Origin: Agrocybe praecox
Taxonomy: Eukaryota; Basidiomycota; Agaricomycetes; Agaricales; Agrocybaceae
Direction: 5' to 3'
NCBI GenBank assembly: GCA_964017145.1
Contig: CAXHKQ010000016.1
Coordinates: 1-52,025, forward strand
DNA length: 52,025 nt
Shown: positions 1 to 10,548 of the stretch, one piece after another
Numbering within the stretch: position 1 is the stretch's first letter
How the letters are laid out: each line of letters opens with the position of its first letter
Program-made: the position numbers and the translations under genes
The notes under the pieces: model-generated
Database searches by the model: none
What the model was told of the DNA's origin: nothing
What the model saw: only the letters and a program-made list of their open reading frames with translations

Positions 1-885
1 ATGGGCATTGAACAAATTTGTACCACAGTTTTGAGATGTGGACTGTCTCTGGAAAGTTGTAGCCAAGTTGAAGTTATAGTATTATGAACTCTTCAAATGC
101 TCATATCTTCGGCCCACAGGGCGCAATGGCAAGAGTCCTTTTAGACGGGTATCTTTATTTTTCCCCTAGAATCAACATCTAGACGCTCACTGTGATCCGT
201 AACGACACATGCGTGACCTTCCCCTTGTTAGATTAATGTGTGTATAATCGAAAGATAGTCGTAATTCTGCACAAATCCTTTTCATTTGAAAAAATATTTC
301 TTCACATATAGAAAAAATCGATCTTCTCTAGGACTTCACTAAAGCGTGAAGATTTTATCGCATGCGATAGAATGATGACGAATGAACAAAACTGCATCAT
401 TACAATTGATGTATACTCTTATTTTGCCTACAAAACGTATAAGAAGCAAAATTTCGTGTATGTTTCAAAATTTAATATTAGCTAGGGTGAAACAAGGAAC
501 GAGAAGTGCACAAAATCTTCAACATATTAGTCCAGACCTTCACTACAATACTTCATCAAAATTCCTGTGCTATGAGTAATTGGGGGATTGAGCTTGGAAA
601 CATTCCAGACTCATTATTTTGTCTTATTTCTCTCTATATTTTGATACTCGTTTTTCCCCCTGTCCCTGAATACTAGTTAATTGTTCCCTAGATAATAATA
701 TGAGTAGTTATTCGTCATAGTAACATTGTTGAACGTTGAATGTGGTTTAGATCAAATTGGCTCCCAGTCTACACTAGCATGATACACAATTCCGATCACC
801 CATACAACATAAAACCTCTAACATAAAACCACACACTCACTCACGAACTCAAAACCCACAACACTTTCACACCCAAAAATTATCC
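1..885. other. Intergenic, no gene recognised
   Basis: A/T-rich DNA. The only open frame of note, at 382-579, shows no family resemblance and has codon use like the noncoding surroundings. Around 780-890 the sequence becomes rich in CA and ACA. Nothing else could be supported. Confidence 0.6.
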
Positions 886-1943
886 ATGCTCACGTCTGCT
901 CTACGTTCTCCGCTCGTCATTCTAGCACTGACGCTCGACACTTCGGCAACGTCAGAAATCGTCGGCGGCCGCGTTGGCCTCCACGGCGTCAGCGTCAGCG
1001 ATGGCGACGGCAGTCCACTGTGGAACGATCACATTATCCATCTGGACGTGACGCCATCCTTCGAACCAGCCACCCGCAGCGCCCAGCAGCAGCCGCCACA
1101 TTCGGCCGCCCTCGCCGCCGCCGCCACCGCCGCCGCCAGTTCAACAGCAGCGCCACATTCTGCCCAACGCCCTCGCCGACCAACGTCATTTACACCGCCA
1201 AACCGCGCAAGGTCCCAGTCCCGTACGTCGAGGCAGCCCAAAATTCCGCCAACCACTGGAACTGGAGGGGTCGTTGTTGTCGTGGACGCCGATGAGGAGG
1301 AAGAGGTGGGACACGGACGCCGGTAGCCTAGCAGTTCATCATGCCGGCGGAGTGGAATGAGCGGCGGCGGGCGGCAACGGTTCGATGATCGGTCCGATCG
1401 TGATGGACGGCCGAGAAAATGACCTTGACAACCTTAACATGGACGAAGACGACGAGGACGACGACGAAGATGACGTTGACTTTTTCATGCAAGACTATGC
1501 GGTTCCGACGCCATTTATTGCGCAGGGTGGCAAGCAGCTGCGGCGCCTGGCCAGTTCGGCGACAGCGAGTCCGGCTGGTAAATCGCGCAACCTCCGCCGC
1601 CGCCGCCTCCGCCACCGGAGGCGCTCAACTCGCGCGCCTGCCCCGAAGTGCAACAATGTGTACAAGAATTTCAATCACATGAAGCGGCACATGCAGTAAC
1701 GAGTGCGGCAAGGAGCCGGCGCTGATGTGTCCGCAGTGCCTGGCCAAGTTCAAGCGGCCCGACTCGCTGCGCCGGCACATGCAGAACTCGTGTCTGCGGA
1801 AGACGATGCCGCAGCTGCCGGCGCCGCCGGCCGCCGCAGCCGCGGTTGCCAAGTGCGGCGGCTCTGACGGATGCGGTGCAGCAGTCGTTGCTGGCGGTAC
1901 ACGTATTGAGATGGCGATGACGACGCGATTCGCGAGAAGATGA
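886..1943 (+). pseudogene. Broken lola-like C2H2/C2HC zinc-finger terminal exon
   Basis: Two adjacent zinc fingers can be read, but not in one frame. A proline run and the residues ALNSRACP lie in one frame (1591-1644). The finger CPKC...H continues in the next frame after one extra base near 1645. A further extra base near 1697 turns HMQ-NECGKEP into a stop. The second finger, CPQC...H...C, then reads from 1725 to the stop at 1941-1943. An acidic stretch (MDEDDEDDDEDD) and a FFMQDYAVPTPF segment precede the fingers in the frame starting at 1385, and Ala/Gln/Pro-rich coding-like sequence extends back to about 886. The linker ECGKEP followed by a CxxC finger is typical of the alternative 3' exons of BTB factors such as longitudinals lacking (lola). 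No BTB exon is visible. An AATAAA at 1943-1948 overlaps the stop. Since CTR9 in this window has similar single-base breaks, these may be assembly errors in a live gene. Confidence 0.55.
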
Positions 1944-1948
1944 ATAAA
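1943..1948 (+). promoter_or_regulatory. Candidate poly(A) signal AATAAA
   Basis: The hexamer AATAAA overlaps the stop codon of the zinc-finger exon. A second one, CAATAAAC, lies about 115 bases further on near 2060. Either could end the transcript. Confidence 0.35.
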
Positions 1949-2718
1949 TGAGAGCTACTATGGTTCATGTTGACGAATACACTTGGTATTACATACTATG
2001 GGTTGTGTTGGAATTTTTGTAATGCAGAGATGACTCCGGCACGAAATGACACTATCAACAATAAACTTTTTTTACGTAGAAATGTCTGCCTATGGAGGTA
2101 ATTTGAAACATCGAAAATGGGATATATAAATAATAACTATTTTATTGTATTGTCAGTCCGCTACTATTCAAAAACGCATACAATTTTAATTCAATAACTC
2201 ATGAACCTGTTCAGTCATCCTTACAAATTAAACGGAATGACAAAAGTTATTTCTTCTTTTATGATTATTCGAACTTTTAAACAGAAACACAAATATTTTT
2301 CGGTTTTTCGTTTTTTATGCTATCTTGAACCTTCATCTTTCCAAATCGTCGTTGTTTTTTGGTATGAAGAATTGGTCGACTTCAATTGTTTCATTTCTAG
2401 AGCTCAATACCCGCTACATTGGCCGGAGATTCACTACTGGTTTATTGGCAAGGTTAGGTCGAATTCAGTGGCGGGATCCAGGTAGGGGCTCAGGGGGCTC
2501 AAGCCACCCCCCCTCAGCTCTACCAAGTCATTAATATACAAGTACAGCTGTCATATAGAACAGTGACATCAGAAAAAGTTCGGCCCTTCGGGCCAATAAC
2601 ATAATGCTCTTTCATTATTTCAACATATTTATCTAAGCATTGAATATTTATTTTAAAATTGCTTTAGAGCACTAGAACACTCTTCAAAAATAAATCATAT
2701 CGATAGATAACATATTTA

Positions 2719-4360
2719 CTACCCCAATTTGTAATAGTTCGTCCACCCACGATGTTTTTTATTCCTGACGTATACACGCACATTGGGATGACATATGGAA
2801 AAGGTAATGACTCTAATTTGTTCATTGTGATGTTCTCCATAACATATTGAAATTTCGTTGAACAAAAGTCCGTCAGTATAGATACGCGCGGACCTTATGT
2901 GAAATATGTACAATTTGCATGCACAAAAATGTGCATACAGTGTTTTCATTCGAAGAGCATCAATCAATGTGTGCCTGGAAATATGAAGTTCTTTCGATGC
3001 AATAATGTTTGTTGATGTCATTAGTTTCCTGAAAGTCGCTAAGATGGTTCGAGGCTAACCTATTTGTGGCGAAGTTCGTCAGATGGCTCTGGAATATATA
3101 CAAGAAGGATGTTCGCAGCGTGAGACAGCGAGGCGATGTAATTTGGAGCCCTCTTCGGTACTAAGCATCATCAAAAACTACGAGGCATCGAGATCGCTTG
3201 AGAACAAACCGAAAACAGGACGCCCTTGTACTGTATCGAGGCGAGAAAGGCATTTTCTGAGGGACATCATTAGACAAAACAGGCGTAAATCGACTAAAGA
3301 GGTCGCCGAACTTTAGGGCCGAAGTATCGAAAGGAAAGTGTCTAGTTCGTTGACCCTGAATAACGTTCATTTACTAGGGTATGGCTTCTACAAGGTATGT
3401 ATATTCGCCTTCCATTCTGTTGAAAACTATTTCAGGTTTATATGTATTTTGAATAGGCAAAAGATAAGCCGCTTTTGACGCTGAAACAGAAGTTCAAACG
3501 GAGGAAGTGGGTTCAAGAACACTTAAACTGGACCGAACGACAGTGAAACTTCATTATATGGAGCGACGAGTCGCGATTCGAGGTGTCGTTCAACTATACG
3601 AGCCATCGTGTGCTTCGACTACCGAATGTACCATTCGCAAAGGATTGCGTGAACAAGAAAGTTAAATGTGCGCCGTCGGTGATGGTCTGGGGGTGCATGT
3701 CTGCGCAAGGGGTAGGTTCGCTGTACGTTGTCGATAGAATAATGAACGCCGAAAAATATCGCAAGGTCCTTGAAGATCACCTCTTGCCCTCCATTCCCTC
3801 ATTATCAACGGAGTGTGGTGAGTTAATCTACCAACAAGACGGCGCTACTTGCCACACAGCGAAGTCAAACATGGCTTGGCTTGATGAAAAACATCTACCA
3901 GTACTGGCGTGGCCCTCGGGAAGCCCGGACCTCTCTCCTATCAAGACACTTTGGGGTAGAATGAAGAGGCATTTGCAAAAAAATCCATGTGCCACAAAAC
4001 AAGCGTTGATCGACGAACTGTTCAAAATTTGGGGCTGCATAACTCCTGAATATTGCTCAGGGCTAGTGTCAACCAGGACGCGCCGTTTGAAGGATGTAAA
4101 AATACGTAAAGGCGATGTAACCAATTGGTGAATGAATAAAATGTATAAAAGTAAAACCGTGTTTTTTGTGATAGTTCTACGTAAGGTCGACGTGTACCTA
4201 AAGCGAAGGACTTTTGTTCGAAGGAATTGAAATATGTTCAAGAGTACATTATGATCAACAAATTTGTGTCATTACATTTCTCAAATGTGGATCCAATAGC
4301 CGTCTACACATCAAAGATCGAAAACATCGTAGGTGGACGAACTATTAAAAATTGGGGTAG
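2719..4360 (+). mobile_element. Tc1/mariner-like transposon nested inside the hAT-like element
   Basis: The ends form long inverted repeats. The left begins CTACCCCAATTTGTAATAG at 2719; the right, read on the other strand from 4360, begins CTACCCCAATTTTTAATAG, and similarity runs over roughly the first 42 bases. Both ends are flanked by TA (2717-2718 and 4361-4362), the Tc1/mariner target duplication. Its size of about 1.64 kb fits a single-transposase element. It sits wholly within the hAT-like element and is therefore the later insertion. Confidence 0.88.
3044..4131 (+). pseudogene. Decayed Tc1-like transposase
   Basis: The likely start is ATG at 3044, but codon 5 is TAA. The frame then runs from Met 3083 through an N-terminal helix-turn-helix DNA-binding part (CSQRETARRCNLEPSSV, and a GRP-containing linker) to TAG at 3314-3316. 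After a poorly resolved stretch at about 3317-3455, a catalytic-domain frame follows, broken by TGA near 3544 and then open from about 3550 to the stop near 4131. WSDESRF supplies the first catalytic Asp and QQDGATCHTAK the second. In the third block the usual SPDLxPIExLW reads SPDLSPIKTLW, so the catalytic Glu is Lys. At least three nonsense codons plus the lost acidic residue make this copy inactive. The family is a DD34E-type Tc1 transposase. Confidence 0.85.
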
Positions 4361-4824
4361 TATTTTAACGAATTTTATGTAGTTTGATCTAAAGAATTCA
4401 GTGTCACATCTCTAAAATAGAAAAAAATGTGGCGATGTCTAATTGCTTGCTTCGTATTACCCAGATCTGCCCACTTCTGTATCACCACCACCTAATATAA
4501 CAGTCTTTTCGAACACCGTTTGATAAATTCCACCGAAACCTTGTTTAACACGGTCAAAAATGTTAGAATACGGTATATTTGTGATTGTGATTGTGATTAT
4601 GAGGTGCGATTTTAAGATAAAAATGCATATGACCGAAAGCATAGACCATCATTTTGCACAAGAAAACATACTTTCTTGATGAAAAGTGGTGTTTTAGAGT
4701 ACATAATCCAAATATATTCGTTTTATTGGTGCTGTTGTGAGCTGCCACCTTGTATTCAGTGCTAAAAATTCGGGGAAAAAAGTGCTAGACCCCCACCCCC
4801 ACCTAAATTTTGGATCCGCGCCTG

Positions 4825-7742
4825 GTCGAATCTACTGCAAATTATCAATAAATTGTTCGATGACGCAGAGGTTTCAAATGTTTATGTCATTGTGATACTA
4901 GTATATATTTCTAACTGAAATTTCCACAATTAATCAATCAATTATATAGTGAAAAAAGTTATGCGTTTTTTTCAGCCGCACTCCTAAGATATTTTTTCGG
5001 CTAACGATTGATGAGTTCTGTGTTCAGTGTGCTAATCCTGATTTCAACATGTTTTTTTTTCTCGATTTTCTCAATTTTCCTATATCCCGATTGATATTTT
5101 GAATTTTCGGCTCCGCTGTCTAGTTATACTTGTTATTATTGAAATTGAATGAGAAATAATGATACAGTCTAATGGGCACTCATTCCGCCGAACTAACGAG
5201 ATTGACAATTAATTGAAAAAATATGCTCAACGTGAAGCCGCGTTAACAACCAGGTTATTCAAACTCATTCAAATATAATTCGGATGAACCAAACAAACAG
5301 ACATCGCATGCGCAAAACTCAATGAATGTGCTATTGTCTGATGTTGACTAGAGTGCGCATTATTGTAGACGATGGAATGCAGCTTGACGAGTGTTCTGAG
5401 TTGAACTTAAGTGAATTTCGCACAGAATTCGCACAAAATAGGATGCTCCCACTCTCAACAACAGTATGCTGACGCAAACCAACTAAACCGTAATGCAATT
5501 TGTTTTTACTGAAATCGGCTTTACGTTCGTACGTTTATTTGTGGTTGTTCGAGATCAAATAGTAAACGCATGAGCGCGTATCACACATTGATTAAGTGAG
5601 TGCGTAAGACTTAATAAGAGTGCGATTATTTACGAGGATGTTCAGTTCGTCTAATGTTGTGTTCCAAACTTGTGTTCAATTTTGCACAGAATCCGAACCA
5701 AATTGGATGTACTCAGCAACAGCAGCTGTTTCTCACGGCTCACGACCGATGCAGACACACTCGCAAACACACAAACTCAACAGCAACGCCAGACAGAATG
5801 CAATTGCGCGCATATTCACGCTGCTGACTGAAAGCAGCTAAACGCTTGCGTTCGTTCAGTTTGTGGCTGCGCTTGAGACCGAACTTTTAAGCGCGAATAA
5901 ATATTCGATGCGACGCGCTGACGCTTGGAAACTATTTTTCGCATCAGCAACAGGCGCATGAAACTTTGATCTACCGCCGCTGAAACGAGTTTGCATTCAC
6001 GCATGCAACGACCTTCGGGCGAACATACTCATTCAATTCAATCCAGATACCAAATTTTCGCCAATCTCGTTCGATATATCGATCGACATCAAGTGGATAA
6101 CTTTCATATCTCGTGCACGACTCGCATGTGATAACGATGTCCATTCTTCGTGACTGTCTAACCAGATTTGCGGGAATCGGCGGGAGGAAAAGGTTTCCAA
6201 ATGCACGCACGCACGAAAATACGCACCAGTGCTCTTTGTGTGCCACGCACGCATCTACTACATGGGCTGAGATATTACGGGACAAACTATGAAGGAACAA
6301 CATGTTTTATGGAAACTTTTTACTTATAGTTTTATTTTAGCACGATAGCCTGAAATCAGCGGTCCGACAACATCTCAATCACCTACAAAAAGTATTCGTC
6401 GCCAATCCAATATTGTTTTCCTCTACCATATACATTAGTACATGGAGAGGAGGGAGCCACAGATCTCCCTTTGTACACGACAGCTTTGCTATGGCAGAGC
6501 TTTTTGCTGTGTGATTGTTTGTTACTATATCGAGTTTCACATTTATGCATTAGACTTGATTTTCATGCAGGTAACGAATCGCAATTTCAAGTGTATGACC
6601 CGAAATTCTAAACCATGTACTGAAATCTTCTTGTTTCTCGTTTTGTAGGTCTCTCTGTAATATTATGAAAATTCCAATGATGCAGTCGTAACATGAATAT
6701 TAAATTGTACAACAATCACATCATAATGACATGAGATAACTATACATGAACCTCAACGTGTGTTTTTCTATATGCAAGAAGCACATAGTTAGTCACATGT
6801 GTCATTTTCAACAATTTGTAGAGACCTAATGGTTTGAATTACATGAATTTTGTTTTCATAAAACGTTAGAATGACATTATCTCTATTCTTTAAAAATTGG
6901 AAGGGACTGTGGGAATGATGCGAGGCGGTGCGGATTTACCGTAGACGAAATATTGCGTGGTATATATTTCGGGCGATGATGATAGAATGATTTCAGTGCG
7001 ATCGCTCTCAAGCGAGCGATCGCAGGAGATATAATATTTTGTATGTGTGTGTGTACTAATTTGCTTGTGCACTGGAGCGTGATGAAGTGTGGAGGGGAAA
7101 TGTGTATGCAGAGTGCAGAGTGCAAAGTTTGCGTGGGTACAGTGGGTACAATTCCTATTGTGCTGCCACAGGACTCTAAAATTCTAGTATCTAGTAATAC
7201 TGACATTAGCTTCAAGTATTGTGATTCAAATTGAACGAATATGAACATTTTTCCAGAAAATAAGCTGTAGAGCCGAAAATATCAAGTTCAAACATGCAAA
7301 ATAACTTGTAAAATGTTAATTGATCTAAAGTCTAATCAAATGCAAAAAATTGTTACCCCCATGTTATAGAAATAGAAGTTATGCTCTTTGGATGGGTTAA
7401 GTTGTTCTCCCTGCACGTAGGTGGTAGGTGATCAGATACTCACTGCAAATAATCAAGAACTTAATAGAAGAGAAAGAACTTAACTTAATAAAAAGAAAGC
7501 TTGTCTTTGTCTCACGTTCAGGCCAATCGAACTTGTTACACTTGGAATTGTAAAAATATGTGTATTCATAGTCTCTGATGAAACCCCTATGGTCAATGAA
7601 ATTTCGCATACTTGTTTCTAGGTCTCTAGCTTGGAAGTAAGAGCTAATTGGAATCAAGGTCATGTTGTAGTCGGTGCTCCTATGATGAAACTTTGTGAAT
7701 ATCAACTTTAAAAGGGTTGAAGCTCGAAAACATCTTCGGTAT
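4825..7742. other. Intergenic, no gene recognised
   Basis: A/T-rich DNA with short spurious frames only. The interval 5600-6300 is somewhat richer in G/C and CA/CGCA words but shows no conserved domain on either strand. No exons of the downstream thiolase were found here. Confidence 0.55.
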
Positions 7743-9204
7743 TGAGACCGCCACCAGCGTTGTTGGTGGCGCCCTCAAATCCTCCGGCCGTCTCGATGCC
7801 CCGGTGCACCTGCTCGTATGAGCGGAGCTAGCTCAGCGGCCGCACGGGTTCGGTGGAGCACCGCGACCGGAGTTTTTTCTCAGGTGCTTCTCATATTTGT
7901 GCCAAATTGGCACCACTGTCCCATCAAATCCCATCCTCTCTCATCCCGAACGCACTCAACCCGACCAACCTTTGACACACTTAGCCCATCATGATTTGTT
8001 CAATTAAACGTCGCAATTATATTTGCTCATCCGGAGCCTTTAGTTGTACATGAAATGAATGAAGATGAACTGTTTGTGTATGTGTATGTGTGTGTATGTG
8101 TGTGTATATGTGTGTGTGCGTCTGAGCGCGTGGGTGTGTGTGTTGGCGCTTCTGAGCGCGGGTGTGTGTGTTGGCGCTTCTGAGCGTGTGTGTGTGTGTT
8201 GGCGCTTCTGAGCGTGTGTGTGTGCTTTAGCGCTTCTGAGCGTGCGTGTGTGCTTTAGCGCTTCTGAGCGTGCGTGTGTGCTTTTGCGCTTCTGAGCGCG
8301 ACGGTGCGCTTGCGAGCCTGCCTATGAAACTTCTACTTCCTAGTTGGCCAACCTAACCCCTCTACTCACTGTTACCGCTATCTCAAGGTGTTGTTGTTGT
8401 GATGGTGGTGGTGGAGGAGATGCGTGGCTGCTGCCGCTGGCGCGCTGTTGTTGGGGCGACGCTCTGCTGGCCGGAGCGGCGGCGCGCTGTTGTTGGGGCG
8501 GCTCTCTGATGATCGTAGTGGCGGCGCGCTGTTGTTGGGGACGTCCGGCTGACCGAAGCGGTGGCGACGCGCGACGTTGTTGTTGTGGCGTGGCGGTCAA
8601 GTCAGACGTGGACGCGCCGCGTGGGACGGCAATCGGCGTGGCAGAGCGCTTTGTTCTTGTGAGCCCTCGTCTGGCCGGAGCGGCGGCGCACTGTTGTTGT
8701 TGCTGGTACGTGGCAGACCAAGGCGGCAACGGACCCTCCGAGTTGTTGTTGGGGCTCGGCACGGCTGGATGCTCCGCGTGGCGAGGCGCGCCGGTCACTG
8801 CCGCTGTTGTTGTTGTGGCAGTGGCGGATGTGGCGAGTGCTGGAGAAGAAGATCCTGGGATCGACGTTCGATCAGAACGAGGCTTCGGATGATTTGGGGC
8901 GCACCAAAGAGCTTACCGGATGATTCGATGGTTGTGGTTGAGGAGCTCGAACGAAAAACTCGTAGTTTGCCGAAGAAGCGCAGACGAGAAAAGCAAAATC
9001 ACGAATGCGCTGGCTGAGGCACGAGCAAAGAGTGAAAATTTCAGCGCGGCGACCTAACCTCAATCGAGTGACAGTGCCTCAATCCTCTCCCCGTTCTAAA
9101 TCCGAGTGAAGTTAGCAGAACACATTTGACAGTCTGCCCCTATCTCTCCTATAGTCATTTTTGTGTCGGTATAAATCTAGGCGGTTAATTCCTTCGCTAT
9201 TACA
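7743..9204 (-). repeat. Left (3') LTR
   Basis: About 1.46 kb, beginning TGAGACCGCCACCAGCG and ending CTATTACA on the plus strand. It matches the right LTR over most of its length. It contains (TG)n, a minisatellite built on GCGCTTCTGAGCGTG (about 8122-8310), and a G/C-rich section with repeated CTGTTGTTGGGGCG words (8430-8720). It is shorter than the right LTR because repeat copy numbers differ. Confidence 0.9.
8122..8310. repeat. Minisatellite inside the left LTR
   Basis: About seven imperfect tandem units of roughly 29-31 bp carry GCGCTTCTGAGCG followed by TG-rich sequence. The equivalent array in the right LTR has fewer units, so the two LTRs have changed independently or by slippage since insertion. 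Confidence 0.8.
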
Positions 9205-10242
9205 AACCGACCGCGTTTTCCGACCTGTCGAGGCAAACGCGCCGGCGTGTCGGATGATTCTCTGGAGAAGACGTGTGTACTTATGATTAGATAACAATTG
9301 TTTGCATGTGTGTGTATAAAGTGATTCTAAGTGTATATGTTAGTATATTTGAATTCAAACCCAACGTGGGGACGACCCAAACCCTGAACTCGTGTCCATG
9401 AGCCGGGCAAAAGAAAGAAAAGTTAAGATTCTCATACTTCATTGCTTGTTGCCATTTGCTACCGAAACCTGTCAACAGGTTGCGTCAACGTCCGCACAGG
9501 TGCTCTAAACTTAAATCTAACGCCACACGACGTGACCCGCAGATATGTCTCGAATGCAACAATCTTGCGATTCTACTAAACCGCCTCAGATCCCAAAAAC
9601 AAAAGAGTAAACTAAATACTATCAAAAACTACAACACTACGTTAAATCAAACCATAACGGCTATCATCCAGCTTCGAATTCCAGCGCGCCGTATCGCAAT
9701 GACCTGCCAGCGATCAGCGATTTTCTCACCGACTTGTTGCAACAGGCCACCACAATCGGGCGCGCCCAAACCGATGCCGCCTGATGCCTTTACAGTGACC
9801 TGTGCTCTCAACAGCAACAATTGCGACCGAGTATTGCCACCAAAAGATGTGTCTGGCACTGTTCAGCGCACAGGTGGGGACACCCCAACATCTGCATTGC
9901 TCCACAAGACAATGCGCAGACCGCGTGCGAATAGGGGGACCACCCACCTATCTTGCTTCAACGCGACCTTTGCCTTAACAGTGCCATGTACCTCTAGCAG
10001 CTCCACTCAGTCTCGTTCGCTACCATTTGAAACCAAGATCGTTGCCAGAGGGGCCTAAACTAGGTCGTCTACCGCTACTTCAGCTGTAAAAGCGGTTTCT
10101 GTACGCCTGATAGGAAGAAGTCCGAGATGTCTTATTGGGACTACTCAAAGAAGTTAGGCTGAAGATTTAGATACTAAATGCAAGAACAAAACAAAACAGA
10201 TCAATTCATCTTATAACTCACTTTGGGGATCAATTGGGAATG
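9205..10242. other. Retrotransposon internal region 3' of pol, no gene recognised
   Basis: This lies between the pol stop and the left LTR on the element's sense (minus) strand. A 200-codon frame on the plus strand (9456-10058) has no recognisable domain. The minus strand shows only short frames with no signal peptide, membrane segment or envelope-like feature. It is probably untranslated sequence. Confidence 0.5.
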
Positions 10243-10548
10243 GAGTGGGAAAGGTTTCTGCCTAGGAAGGAATGCCTGAAGGGCAACAACAAACACCGCT
10301 GCTCAGGCAGTAAGGGCGCGGCCTCGTTTGCTGGATGAGGGAGATGCCCTTGGGATGCTTTATTGGAGCCACCCGGAAACAATGTGTGGTAGGGGAGTGG
10401 GAAAAGGAACCTGCCTAGGAAGGAGTGCCAGAAGGGCCACAGCAAACACCGCTGCTCAGGCAGTGAGGGCGCGGCCTTGTTTGCTGGATGAGGGAGATGC
10501 CCTTGGGATGCTTTATTGGAGCCACCCGGGGACAATGACAAACTACTA
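10243..10548. repeat. Two-copy tandem repeat, period about 152-153 bp
   Basis: The block starting GAGTGGGAAA at 10243 is repeated from 10395, including CTGCCTAGGAAGGA, CAGGCAGT and GATGCTTTATTGGAGCC. The two copies are nearly identical. The repeat lies directly downstream of the pol stop within the retrotransposon. Confidence 0.85.

Larger units (their letters stand above)
2466..4824. mobile_element. hAT-like non-autonomous element (host of a nested insertion)
   Basis: The left end CAGTGGCGGGATCCAGG starts at 2466 and the right end GGATCCGCGCCTG stops at 4824. They are inverted relative to each other with a few mismatches, as in hAT elements. The flanks are GTCGAATT (2458-2465) and GTCGAATC (4825-4832), a 7-of-8 match to an 8-bp target duplication, the length hAT transposases make. 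The C-rich and G-rich subterminal tracts (2500-2512 and 4790-4802) are also typical. Without the nested Tc1-like element the hAT body is about 0.7 kb and has no transposase, so it could only have moved using another element's enzyme. Confidence 0.7.

Noticed and set aside
8080..8310. CRISPR-like array of repeats
   Set aside because: Eukaryotic context, units directly adjacent without unique spacers, and located inside an LTR.
9456..10058. 200-codon plus-strand frame inside the retrotransposon
   Set aside because: Antisense to the element, no domain, and composition like its noncoding surroundings.
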